Shown here in pieces: positions 33,482-42,471 of a DNA stretch of 64,000 nt. This DNA is from an uncultured Mediterraneibacter sp. (GTDB lineage: Bacteria; Bacillota; Clostridia; Lachnospirales; Lachnospiraceae), in the NCBI RefSeq assembly GCF_934330165.1, contig NZ_CAKRGI010000009.1, positions 1 through 64,000 on the forward strand, given 5' to 3'. The position numbers were made by a program, and so were the translations under genes. Numbering within the stretch: the first letter of the stretch is position 1; the number at the start of each line of letters is the position of its first letter. The notes under the pieces were generated by a model. The model made no database searches and was not told the origin of the DNA. It saw only the letters and a program-made list of their open reading frames with translations.

Positions 33482-36400
33482 ATGAACAAAAAAAGGACAC
33501 TGGAAAAGCGGATACTTTCCGTACTGATGACGGTTGTCATGGCAGGTTCTGCGATGCCGCTGCCGGTATTTGCAGAGGAGAATACTACTGATTTGAAAGT
33601 ATCGGAGTTTACCAAAGAAGAAAATGACGATATGTTGTATAGTTACTATTATTATGCAGGCACGGACAAGCGGACTTTTAATCAGAACGATTCGATCGAA
33701 TTTGATGGAATGGATCATTCCAGCGATACTGCATCGGCAAAAGTATATATGGAAGGAAAATGGATTGACATCGTAAATAAGGATTCGGATTATAAAGCCG
33801 TACTGCCTGAGGGCGAATGGCTGATAAGTGACCTGTCGGAATCATCGACCAGTGGAGAAATCCGTTTTGTACATCGCTATGTAGAGCCGAAAATCTATAT
33901 GGTAAAGAATTTCTCAAATACAGTGGAACTTGCTGTGGGTGAAGCCGACAGCAATGGTATGGCTCTTGCTTCCGTTTTGGACAGTTGTGACGATGAGTTT
34001 ACGGATTTTTACAGTGGACTGGATGTCAAGGTAAGAAAGACGGTTGACAAGCTCGAGAATGGCTCGTTCCGGATCTCCATCACCGGCAGGGATGGCACAG
34101 ATTATACGGGGGATTTTGAATATTATGACAGTGCAGTGTGTAATGTCTTTTGGCAGCAAGGAAAGTGGATCAACGCCTATGATACCTGCCTTGGTGCCAT
34201 ACCGGACAAGGAAGTGGCCATCTATATCAGACCGGAGTATGATCTTTTACATGTAAAAGCAGGCGTAGAAGATGGCGGGGGCGGAAGTATTTCACCTGCA
34301 GATGCGTATTACCCGGTGGATGACGATTACCCGGGAGCTTCACCGGAAACAGCGGAATATACCGTAACACCGGATGAGGGATATGAGATTGAAAAGATTG
34401 AAGCAACCGATGCATATGGAAATCCTGCAGAGGTTACTCTCAATGAGAATACCGGGAAATACGAGATCCGCCCTTCCGATCTGAGGAGAGCGGACAGAGA
34501 ACGTAGTACAGCCGGGATCAAAGTGTATTTCCGTGAAAAGCATATTGCTACAGTGGAAGTAAACGGACAAACGAAGGTATTTGACAGCTTTGAAGAAGCC
34601 CTTAGCTATGCAGTGGAAAATACTGGAAGTACACTCAGGCTGTTTGATGATGTGAATGAAAAAGTAGCTGTGAAAACGGGTTCGTTTACACTTGATGCGG
34701 CTGGACATACAATTAACGCTGCCCTCAATGTCGGCAAGGGAGCGGAGCTTACTGTCAACAACGCAAAAATTGCCCAAAATACCGTATGTGCTGCTGGAGG
34801 AAAGCTGCTGGCAAATGGAACTGACTTTGCAGGTACAGTCAATTGCACGGGTGAAGGAGTTTTCAGCCAGTGTAATTTTGCAGGGGCTGTTTCAGGCAGA
34901 AGTGTAATGACACTTTCCTCCTGTGGGCTTGGCAGTACTCTTTCGGTAAGTGGTAATGTTGAAGCCACTGCCAGCAACGTTGTGGGGGAGATTACCGTTA
35001 ACAATAATGGAAATCTGACATTCTTCAGCGGAAATTGTCAGAGCAGCATTGTGGTCAAATCCGGTGGAACCATGCAGATTGAGCAGGGTGAATATGGCGG
35101 TATCATTCAGGCACAGTCAGGCAGTACACTGACTGTTTCGGGTGGAAATCTAACGAATGTTCAAATTCAGGAAAGTGTGAATGCAACCTTTTCGGGCGGA
35201 ACATTCGGGCAGATCACTGTTGCCGGTAAACCGCTGATGGAGTGTCTTGCCGATGGAAAAGCATTTGAGGATGTAAATCTTAATGAGGTTATCGACGGTC
35301 GTGTAGGTATCGCAGGGAATGTCAGAGTGATCAGCCATACCCATTCCTGTATATGGAATACCAATACGCACGAAAAACTCTGTGGCTGTGGTTATGTGGA
35401 ATCGACGGACAGTGAAGCACCGGTTGTTTCCGGTATTGAAGACAGCAAAACTTACTACGGTGCGGTGGAATTTTCCGTTACCGATGCCAACGACTTTACC
35501 GTGACAGTGGATGGCAATGCCGTTACGCCGGAAAATGGAAAATATACTATAGCACCGGATAATGCACAGCATACGATCTTGGCGACGGACGTTGCGGGTA
35601 ATACTGCCAGTGTCACCGTTACTGTAATGAAGTTCTATACCGTGACCCTGCCGACCGGAACGGGCTATACCGTTACCGGTGCGGACACTGCAGGTCATGG
35701 CACGGATTATGAGTTTAAAGTAAAGATCGCAGACGGCTATTCTAAGACTGAAAACTATAAGGCTCTTGTGAATGGTGTGGAGATTGACGGCACTACGGGT
35801 GACGAAACCGGTGATACATTCGTTGTTACCGGTGTGAATGGCAACATGACCATTACGGTCGAGGGTGTTGCGGATATTACCCCGCCTGAGGCAGAAATTG
35901 AAATTGGTACAAATAAATTTAATTCTTTCCTGAATGCCATAACCTTTGATCACTTCTTCAAAAAGACTCAGACAGTGACCGTGACTGCAAGCGATAACGG
36001 CAGTGGGCTTTCCAGGGTGGAATATCTGCTTTCTGAGACAGCGTTTACCGACAAAGAGGCGATTACCGGTGACTGGACAGAGCTGACACTTACGGAGGGC
36101 AGAGCAGGTTTTGATATCGAGGCAGACCAAAAGGCATATGTTTATCTGAGAGTGACGGATGCAAGCGGAAATGTAAAGGTCATCAATTCTGCCGGGGTGG
36201 TGGTCTATACCGATGCAGAGGCGGTTACTGAAGCGGTAAGTTTTACAAAACGGGACGATTCGGATGTTTCTTTCGATGTAAGATTAAATGGAAATACTGT
36301 GGCAGCACTGTATAACGGTAATACGCTTATGGACAGCGATGATTATACTGTGTCCGAGAGCGGAACGATTACGCTGAAAAACGACTACATTTCCAACCTT

Positions 36401-38473
36401 GCCGCAGGTGAATATACGATCCATGTGGCATATAACCCGAGGGGGGAAGAATACAGGACAGGTGACGAACCCGCTATGACATTAGTAAAGCTGACAGTGG
36501 AAAAGAGAACAGCAGAGATTGTGCTGGCAGTGAGAACGGGGAAGACTTATGACGGAGATCCGATCGATTCTAATCGGATCGACTGCAGCCTGCGTACTGA
36601 CGGTACAAAAATTTGGGAATATAAACCGGCAGGTGAGGATGACTCGGCGTATAGCAGTACCTCACCAAAGAATGTAGGTGAGTACACTGTCCGTCTGAAG
36701 ACTTCTGAAACTGATGATTTCAAAGCCGGAATGGCGACAACGACTGTTGAGATCGTGCCGAAAGAAGTCACGATCACTGGCGTGACAGTTGCTGACAAAG
36801 TATACGATGGCAGAAATACTGCTGAGATTGAGGGCTCTCCTGCACTTGTCGGAGTTGTGGAAGGTGATGTGCTTGAGCTTGTAAACGGAATCCCGACTTT
36901 TGACAGCGTAACGACTGGCAGACAGATTCCGGTCAGCTTCACGAGGTTTACCCTTGCAGGCGACAGTATAACAGTCGGAAACTACACACTTGTTCAGCCG
37001 AAAGGTATCACGGCAGATATTGTAGAGTATACAGCTACGGGTGATGAATACAGTGTCAACTCCAACGACTGGATCAATACTGATTTTGTTATCACGGCAG
37101 AGCAGGGCTATCAGCTGAGCCTGACTGATACGGCAGATGGGGAGTGGAGCGATACGCTGACGGCATCCGATGAGACGGATCATGGCAAGTTAATCTTTTA
37201 TGTGAAGAATATGGCTACCGGTGCTATCTCTGTGAAGGTCACAGAAAACTACAAGATCGACAAGACTAAGCCAACCGGTGAGGTCAGACTTAATGAAAGA
37301 ACCGCATTTCAGGAGTCCGTTAACAAAATTACTTTTGATCGGTTCTTCAAGGAAGACGTTCATGTGAAACTGACAGCGAAGGATGCGGCATCCGGTGTGA
37401 AGTCGGTGCGGTATTACAAGTCTGAAAAGGTGCTTACTGATGACGAGGCCCGTGAAATTACCGACTGGACAGACAACAGCGATTTTGACATCAAGGTGAA
37501 GGATCGGGATAAATTTATCATTTATGTACGCATTGAGGATAATGCCGGAAATGTTACCTACATCGGTTCGGATGGTGTAACCTTCGATACTACCGCACCT
37601 GAGATTGTTGGTGTGGACAACGGAAAGACCTATTATGTTACCAAAAAGGTCATGATTGACGATGAAAATTTCGAGTCGGTAACGCTGAACAGTGAGTCAG
37701 TCGAAAATGGATTCAGTCTGACTGGTGACACAGAGACAGCCTATGTGATCCGTGCAGTGGATAAGGCAGGCAATGTGACGGAGTCTACGGTTCATATGAA
37801 GCCGATCTCATCTGTTACTGATACCATTTCCGACATCACGGTGGATAACGTCAAGGTGGGCGACGCAGACACTGTGTCCGCAGTGGAGCAGCAGATCTTT
37901 GAGATTATGGAGACATTTGATGACAGTGAATCTACAGAGGACGAGTGGAACAAACTGACGGATGCGGCAGAGAGGTGTAAGGCATTGACTGATTGCATTT
38001 CAGCGGCAAAATCTGCTGCTGAAGCTGATGAGATCACGGCAGTTGACGGTATCACCAAAGAAAATGTAAAGCCTGAAGATAAGGATATCCTTGAAAAGGC
38101 AGAAAAGGCTTTGGAAAATGCTCTGCGTGACTTTGATGGTAACTACACGGAAGAAGAAAAAAGGGATCTTGAAGGAAAGCTTGAAACTGTAAAAGCGGCA
38201 CTTGCCGCCATCGAAAAGGCGGAAAAGGAAGCAAAAGATCCCAATAAGAACAGTAAGCTGCCATCTGGGAAAGAAGCAGGATCTTCCAGGAAAGGAGAAG
38301 CCGACTCTTTCAGAAAAGGGGCAGCAGATTCTTCCACTATAGGAAAAGCAGGATCTGTCAGAACCGGTGATACCGGTAATCTGACTTTGTGGATCGCTTT
38401 ACTCTTCATCAGTGGTGGCATTGCGGCAGGAACTGTGGCTGCAGGGAAAAAGAAAAAATACTCCGTGAAATAA
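33482..38473 (+). CDS. Giant wall-anchored surface protein (beta-helix, Ig-like, MBG/YDG and helical modules)
   Basis: This 1663-residue exported protein has a signal peptide (1-31, cleavage after VFA) and a unique N-terminal region. A Gly/Ser/Asn-rich beta-helix-like region follows (about 370-600; repeated GGxLTV/GNLTF-type rungs), then a HTHSC...CGCGY segment near 618-640 that may bind metal. Next come bacterial Ig-like repeats with DxxAGN motifs (about 640-960, 1260-1440), two MBG/YDG-type modules (KTYDGDPID near 1020, DKVYDGRN near 1105), a helical FIVAR-like stretch (1446-1583), a Lys/Ser stalk and the sorting signal SVRTGD near 1624 with a KKKKYSVK tail. ATG 33482 follows GAGGAGTGA. It looks like an adhesin or glycan-binding protein; no catalytic motif was seen. 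The tail is nearly a twin of the protein ending at 646. Confidence 0.85.
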   Translation: MNKKRTLEKRILSVLMTVVMAGSAMPLPVFAEENTTDLKVSEFTKEENDDMLYSYYYYAGTDKRTFNQNDSIEFDGMDHSSDTASAKVYMEGKWIDIVNKDSDYKAVLPEGEWLISDLSESSTSGEIRFVHRYVEPKIYMVKNFSNTVELAVGEADSNGMALASVLDSCDDEFTDFYSGLDVKVRKTVDKLENGSFRISITGRDGTDYTGDFEYYDSAVCNVFWQQGKWINAYDTCLGAIPDKEVAIYIRPEYDLLHVKAGVEDGGGGSISPADAYYPVDDDYPGASPETAEYTVTPDEGYEIEKIEATDAYGNPAEVTLNENTGKYEIRPSDLRRADRERSTAGIKVYFREKHIATVEVNGQTKVFDSFEEALSYAVENTGSTLRLFDDVNEKVAVKTGSFTLDAAGHTINAALNVGKGAELTVNNAKIAQNTVCAAGGKLLANGTDFAGTVNCTGEGVFSQCNFAGAVSGRSVMTLSSCGLGSTLSVSGNVEATASNVVGEITVNNNGNLTFFSGNCQSSIVVKSGGTMQIEQGEYGGIIQAQSGSTLTVSGGNLTNVQIQESVNATFSGGTFGQITVAGKPLMECLADGKAFEDVNLNEVIDGRVGIAGNVRVISHTHSCIWNTNTHEKLCGCGYVESTDSEAPVVSGIEDSKTYYGAVEFSVTDANDFTVTVDGNAVTPENGKYTIAPDNAQHTILATDVAGNTASVTVTVMKFYTVTLPTGTGYTVTGADTAGHGTDYEFKVKIADGYSKTENYKALVNGVEIDGTTGDETGDTFVVTGVNGNMTITVEGVADITPPEAEIEIGTNKFNSFLNAITFDHFFKKTQTVTVTASDNGSGLSRVEYLLSETAFTDKEAITGDWTELTLTEGRAGFDIEADQKAYVYLRVTDASGNVKVINSAGVVVYTDAEAVTEAVSFTKRDDSDVSFDVRLNGNTVAALYNGNTLMDSDDYTVSESGTITLKNDYISNLAAGEYTIHVAYNPRGEEYRTGDEPAMTLVKLTVEKRTAEIVLAVRTGKTYDGDPIDSNRIDCSLRTDGTKIWEYKPAGEDDSAYSSTSPKNVGEYTVRLKTSETDDFKAGMATTTVEIVPKEVTITGVTVADKVYDGRNTAEIEGSPALVGVVEGDVLELVNGIPTFDSVTTGRQIPVSFTRFTLAGDSITVGNYTLVQPKGITADIVEYTATGDEYSVNSNDWINTDFVITAEQGYQLSLTDTADGEWSDTLTASDETDHGKLIFYVKNMATGAISVKVTENYKIDKTKPTGEVRLNERTAFQESVNKITFDRFFKEDVHVKLTAKDAASGVKSVRYYKSEKVLTDDEAREITDWTDNSDFDIKVKDRDKFIIYVRIEDNAGNVTYIGSDGVTFDTTAPEIVGVDNGKTYYVTKKVMIDDENFESVTLNSESVENGFSLTGDTETAYVIRAVDKAGNVTESTVHMKPISSVTDTISDITVDNVKVGDADTVSAVEQQIFEIMETFDDSESTEDEWNKLTDAAERCKALTDCISAAKSAAEADEITAVDGITKENVKPEDKDILEKAEKALENALRDFDGNYTEEEKRDLEGKLETVKAALAAIEKAEKEAKDPNKNSKLPSGKEAGSSRKGEADSFRKGAADSSTIGKAGSVRTGDTGNLTLWIALLFISGGIAAGTVAAGKKKKYSVK

Positions 38474-38539
38474 CGAACCGGGGTGTAAAAAGGAATAATC
38501 TCGTAAAAATAGTTTCTAAAAAAGAATAGTTCTGTAAAA

Positions 38540-38583
38540 AGAAGGATCAGAGGTTTTGATGAACCAATGATCCTTCTTTCTAT
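38540..38583 (+). terminator. Terminator of the surface protein operon
   Basis: AGAAGGATCA (38540-38549) and TGATCCTTCT (38568-38577) form a perfect 10-bp stem followed by a T-rich stretch. Confidence 0.85.
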
Positions 38584-38729
38584 TATATTAAAGTATGCAG
38601 GAAGAAGTATGTAAGAGGATCGGCCGGGCATTAGCAGTGAGTCTGCCTAAAACCGCCCACTGGCACAAAAGAACCTTTGGCTGTATTTTGCATATAGTGA
38701 AATATAATGTCAGACCGGGAGTGAATGAA

Positions 38730-39116
38730 ATGAATCAGAAACTGCCTTATTATATGGCTTATCCGATGCCGCTTGCTTATGATGATGAACGGGTGGAGAG
38801 AATGGATCTGGAGTATATGAAGAGTCTTTATCCGGCTCTTGCAAAGAGGATTCTTCCTTATATAGAAGAGGAGTGTGACCGGATGGAATATGGGAACAGT
38901 GTCATCTATGATGAGTATCCGGACCGGCTGCAATTACAGCTGATGTGCGGAAGAATTTATGAAAATGTAAGAAAAAATGAGGAAAGATATCTTGAAATTG
39001 AAAAAAATGCACAGTTGAAAGATATGATCGAGCTTATGTTATATCAGGAATTGTACAATCAAAGATGCCGGAATCGCAGGACACGGAATCAATTTTATAT
39101 AAACGGCAGTTTTTAG
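38730..39116 (+). CDS. Conserved-looking small protein of unknown function
   Basis: The 128 residues have no membrane segment or signal peptide. The N-terminus is Tyr/Pro/Met-rich (YYMAYPMPLAYDDE), followed by helices with clustered acidic residues and two Cys (EECDRMEY, QLMCGRIYENV); the end is basic. ATG 38730 follows CGGGAGTGA, and a TATAAT at 38703-38708 lies just upstream with no clear -35. I cannot assign a function. The short aromatic start is reminiscent of small spore-associated proteins in Clostridia, but this is only an impression. Confidence 0.6.
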   Translation: MNQKLPYYMAYPMPLAYDDERVERMDLEYMKSLYPALAKRILPYIEEECDRMEYGNSVIYDEYPDRLQLQLMCGRIYENVRKNEERYLEIEKNAQLKDMIELMLYQELYNQRCRNRRTRNQFYINGSF

Positions 39117-39150
39117 ACCGTTTAAACGGAGGATCAGCCGGGCGGTATAC

Positions 39151-39180
39151 TTGTATGAAATATGAATTATGTGCTATAAT
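39151..39180 (+). promoter_or_regulatory. Candidate promoter of aroK
   Basis: TTGTAT (39151-39156), an 18-base spacer and TATAAT (39175-39180). Confidence 0.5.
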
Positions 39181-39246
39181 CCGCTTATATATAGATAACA
39201 GTCCTGAAAAGGAAGAGCGTGACCGGGAGGAAGGGACAGAATACAT

Positions 39247-39753
39247 ATGAAAGAAAATCTTATATTTATCGGGATGCCGGCTGTAGGGAAAAGTACGGTC
39301 GGTATTGTAGTTGCCAAGAGGCTTGGAATGAACTTTATTGATTCAGACCTTCTGATACAGGAACAAGAAGGAAAGCTGCTCCGGGAGATCATTGCAGAGG
39401 TGGGAGATGACGGATTCCTTAAGATAGAGAATCAGGTCAACCGGGATATTCAGTGTGAGAATGCAGTGATCTCACCGGGCGGAAGTGTTATTTACTGTGA
39501 AGAAGCAATGGAACATTTTAAAGAGATCGGAAAGATTGTATATCTGAAGGCTTCTTATCAGACAATAAAGAAGAGGATCAGAAATCCGAAAAAAAGAGGG
39601 GTCGTGCTGAAAGAAGGACAGACATTGAAAAATCTGTATGATGAGCGTGTGGGTTATTTTGAAAAGTATGCGGATATCACGATTGATGAGGATGGCTGTC
39701 AGATCGAAGAGACGATCGATAATGTGATCCGGGCAGTTGAGGGAGAAGCCTGA
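39247..39753 (+). CDS. aroK: Shikimate kinase
   Basis: This enzyme phosphorylates shikimate at O3 in the chorismate pathway. The P-loop GMPAVGKST is at residues 9-17, DSD near 33 binds shikimate, and GGSVIY (SPGGS) is the substrate glycine-rich motif. At 168 residues it is of standard size. It stands away from other aro genes. GGGAGGAAGG precedes the ATG. Confidence 0.92.
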   Translation: MKENLIFIGMPAVGKSTVGIVVAKRLGMNFIDSDLLIQEQEGKLLREIIAEVGDDGFLKIENQVNRDIQCENAVISPGGSVIYCEEAMEHFKEIGKIVYLKASYQTIKKRIRNPKKRGVVLKEGQTLKNLYDERVGYFEKYADITIDEDGCQIEETIDNVIRAVEGEA

Positions 39754-39813
39754 AAAGCAGCGGGAATGATGCACCGGAAAAAAGGGATTCCATAAAGCAC
39801 GATTTTGTGGTAT

Positions 39814-39982
39814 AATTATATATGGAATAGACCGTTAAGAGTTCCTGATATATATTTGCAGTGAACGATGGCACCCGTCTTGAGGGGGCGGGCAGCAGGG
39901 ACTTTGGGAATGCGGCAGCAGGCTGTGGACGGTATGCATTGACTTATGGGGAGATAATAAAATAAGATTATTGAGGTGTGAA
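39814..39982 (+). promoter_or_regulatory. murA promoter region and structured leader
   Basis: A TATAAT-like -10 lies near 39814-39819. The transcript would have a leader of about 155 bases, with a stem CCCGTC (near 39873) to GGCGGG (near 39887) and several repeated GCAGCAGG-type segments. No known riboswitch class was recognised. Confidence 0.35.
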
Positions 39983-41275
39983 ATGGAACAATATATCATA
40001 AAAGGCGGGAATCCGCTGGTAGGGGAAGTTGAGATTGGTGGTGCCAAGAATGCCGCTTTAGGTATCCTTGCAGCAGCGATCATGGCAGATGAGCCGGTAT
40101 TGATCGAGAACCTTCCGGATGTGAATGATATTAACGTGATGCTGGAAGCCATCGAAGGGATCGGAGCTATGGTTCAGCGTATTGACAGGCATACGGTGAA
40201 GATTAACGGAAGCACGATCGGAGATTTTAGCATTGATTATGATTATATAAAGAAGATAAGAGCATCCTATTACCTTCTGGGAGCATTGCTGGGCAAGTAT
40301 AAGAGAGCGGAAGTGGCACTTCCGGGAGGCTGTAATATCGGAAGCAGACCCATCGACCAGCATCTGAAAGGTTTCCGGGCTTTAGGGGCAGATGTAGATA
40401 TTGAGTACGGAAAGATCGTTGCAGAGGCAGAGCATCTGAAAGGAACGCATCTGTATTTCGATGTGGTAACGGTTGGAGCTACGATCAATGTGATGATGGC
40501 AGCAGCAATGGCTGATGGTATCACGATCATGGAGAATGTTGCAAAAGAGCCTCATGTAGTAGATGTGGCGAACTTCCTGAACAGTATGGGAGCGAATATC
40601 AGAGGAGCAGGAACGGACGTGATCAAGATCCGTGGAGTGAAGTCACTTCATAAAGCGGAGTATTCTATCATCCCGGATCAGATCGAGGCAGGCACATTTA
40701 TGTTTGCTGCAGCAGCGACCCGTGGAGATGTGACGGTTCTGAATGTGATCCCGAAGCATCTTGATGCAACCATTTCAAAGCTGATCGATATCGGTTGTGA
40801 AGTGGAAGAGTTTGATGATGCAGTCCGCGTAGTGGCAAAAGGCAGATTGAAGAGTACGCAGGTGAAGACACTTCCATATCCGGGGTATCCTACAGATATG
40901 CAGCCACAGATCGGTGTAGTACTTGCACTTGCAAGTGGAACAAGTACGATCACAGAGAGTATTTTTGAGAACCGCTTTAAGTATCTTGATGAGCTTGCAC
41001 GTATGGGAGCGAATATCAAGGTAGAAGGAAATTCTGCTACGATCGAGGGCGTGGAGAAGTTTTCAGCAGCCAGAGTCAGTGCACCGGATCTTCGTGCAGG
41101 GGCAGCATTATGTATTGCCGGACTTGCAACAGACGGTATTACGATCGTGGATGATATTGTTTATATCCAGCGTGGATATGAGAGATTTGAAGAAAAACTG
41201 AGAAGTCTCGGTGGGATCATCGAGAAAGTATCCAGTGAAAAAGAGATACAGAAGTTTCGCCTGAAGGTAGGGTGA
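39983..41275 (+). CDS. murA: UDP-N-acetylglucosamine 1-carboxyvinyltransferase
   Basis: MurA catalyses the first committed step of peptidoglycan synthesis, transferring enolpyruvate from PEP to UDP-GlcNAc. The N-terminal IIKGGNPLVGEVEIGGAKNA is diagnostic. The catalytic Cys is present in PGGCNIGSRPIDQH (about residue 117), so the enzyme should be of the fosfomycin-sensitive type. At 430 residues it is standard. ATG 39983 follows GAGGTG; four upstream in-frame codons from 39971 are discounted. A terminator follows, so it is a single-gene unit. Confidence 0.96.
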   Translation: MEQYIIKGGNPLVGEVEIGGAKNAALGILAAAIMADEPVLIENLPDVNDINVMLEAIEGIGAMVQRIDRHTVKINGSTIGDFSIDYDYIKKIRASYYLLGALLGKYKRAEVALPGGCNIGSRPIDQHLKGFRALGADVDIEYGKIVAEAEHLKGTHLYFDVVTVGATINVMMAAAMADGITIMENVAKEPHVVDVANFLNSMGANIRGAGTDVIKIRGVKSLHKAEYSIIPDQIEAGTFMFAAAATRGDVTVLNVIPKHLDATISKLIDIGCEVEEFDDAVRVVAKGRLKSTQVKTLPYPGYPTDMQPQIGVVLALASGTSTITESIFENRFKYLDELARMGANIKVEGNSATIEGVEKFSAARVSAPDLRAGAALCIAGLATDGITIVDDIVYIQRGYERFEEKLRSLGGIIEKVSSEKEIQKFRLKVG

Positions 41276-41283
41276 AAGAAAGA

Positions 41284-41319
41284 AGCAGCCGTTTCCAAAT
41301 GGGAACGGCTGCTTTTTTC
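41284..41319 (+). terminator. Terminator of murA
   Basis: AGCAGCCGTTTCC (41284-41296) pairs with GGGAACGGCTGCT (41301-41313), with one G-U, followed by six T. Confidence 0.92.
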
Positions 41320-41402
41320 TTTCACAACTCCGGCAGGCTGCATCCGTGCTTGCACGAGATGCGATCTGCCGGGGCGTGAAAATAGGCGGTGTTATTTTTG
41401 CG

Positions 41403-42281
41403 TCAGAACATAAGCTCGTTCAGGGAAGCATATTTCTTTGGGGTAACGCCAGCGTACTTTTTGAAGATAGTTGTAAAATATTGAACACTGGAGAATCCAA
41501 GTCTGTGAGCCAGTTCAGTAAGATTGCAGGATTGTTTGGATGAAATTTCATTCATGGCAATATTAATTCTGGAAAGGTTAATATAATCATTGACTGTTAC
41601 ATGTAAACTGTCCTGAAAAATTTTCATTAAATACCGTTTGGAAATATTACAATATCCGGAAATCTCGTCGAGTGATAATTTTTCGGTGAGGTGTCCGTTG
41701 ATGTAGTGGACTGCTTTTAGTACGGTAGGGTGGCAGGTTTCTATATTATCCGTATTAGAAATATCTGTAGTGCGGGATAAAAGTAAAATTAATTCATAAA
41801 TATACAGATTGGCAAGGGCAATATGATTCACTGAATTGCTGTTCATTTCGCATTCAATTCGATTTACACAGGAAAATAAAGCGTCTGTAAATTCAAAATT
41901 TAAAAACTGTCTTGTTTCGGTTGCCAGATAATATAAAAATTGTTGTTCCTCATAAATCTGTGAGTTAAGGTTAAAAAAAATCTCAGGCGAAAAATGCAAC
42001 TGGAGAAACTGGCAGGAACTATTTTCATGAACATAAAAGCTGTGTATCACATTAGGAAAGAGCAAGAAAAGTTCATGGGTATGAACAGTATGGTTTTCTC
42101 CATTCACGATGATATCGCATTCTCCCTCCAGCATAAGACATAATTCGATATTTATATGGCAATGTGGACCGAAAAAATATTCTCCGTTGAGATTCCGGAT
42201 CAGTGCATTATGAATCAGTTTTTTATGTTCTTTTCCGTATAGTAGTGATTCCAAAATATTCTGTGAAGATAAAGGATTCAT
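41403..42281 (-). CDS. AraC-family transcriptional regulator with cupin sensor domain
   Basis: The 292 residues comprise an N-terminal cupin-like domain (about 25-110; FGPHCHINIELCLMLEGE resembles the sugar-binding half of AraC) and two C-terminal helix-turn-helix units (KLSLDEISGYCNISKRYLMK and NLTELAHRLGFSSVQYFTTI, then KKYAGVTPKKY). AraC regulators of this layout usually activate a neighbouring carbohydrate-use operon when a sugar binds. It is divergent from the secreted DUF4874/DUF4832 protein, which is the likely target. It has its own TTGAAA/TAGAAT promoter. Confidence 0.9.
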   Translation of the reverse strand: MNPLSSQNILESLLYGKEHKKLIHNALIRNLNGEYFFGPHCHINIELCLMLEGECDIIVNGENHTVHTHELFLLFPNVIHSFYVHENSSCQFLQLHFSPEIFFNLNSQIYEEQQFLYYLATETRQFLNFEFTDALFSCVNRIECEMNSNSVNHIALANLYIYELILLLSRTTDISNTDNIETCHPTVLKAVHYINGHLTEKLSLDEISGYCNISKRYLMKIFQDSLHVTVNDYINLSRINIAMNEISSKQSCNLTELAHRLGFSSVQYFTTIFKKYAGVTPKKYASLNELMF

Positions 42282-42319
42282 TCTGTAAGACCTTCTTTCT
42301 ATTACTTTATTAATTCTAT

Positions 42320-42348
42320 ATTCTATATTGGTAAATAGTCGTTTTCAA
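42320..42348 (-). promoter_or_regulatory. Promoter of the AraC-family regulator
   Basis: On the minus strand, TTGAAA (forward 42343-42348), a 17-base spacer and TAGAAT (forward 42320-42325). Confidence 0.65.
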
Positions 42349-42401
42349 CAAAAAAATAAAAAATATATCCATATTCTGTAAAAAAGTAACAAAACACGCC
42401 A

Positions 42402-42407
42402 TATAAT
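42402..42407 (+). promoter_or_regulatory. -10 element of the DUF4874/DUF4832 operon
   Basis: TATAAT lies 65 bases before the start codon. The -35 position (TAAAAA) does not match consensus, as expected for a promoter that needs an activator such as the divergent AraC protein. Confidence 0.5.
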
Positions 42408-42471
42408 ATAAGACTTTAAATCTGAAAAATGGTAAAGTTTATTCAGAAAGGAACGGAAAGGGAGGAAAAAT

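Noticed and set aside
35150..36130. 326-codon minus-strand frame inside the giant surface protein
   Set aside because: Composition follows the reverse complement of the Ig-like repeats; no start signal or family motif.
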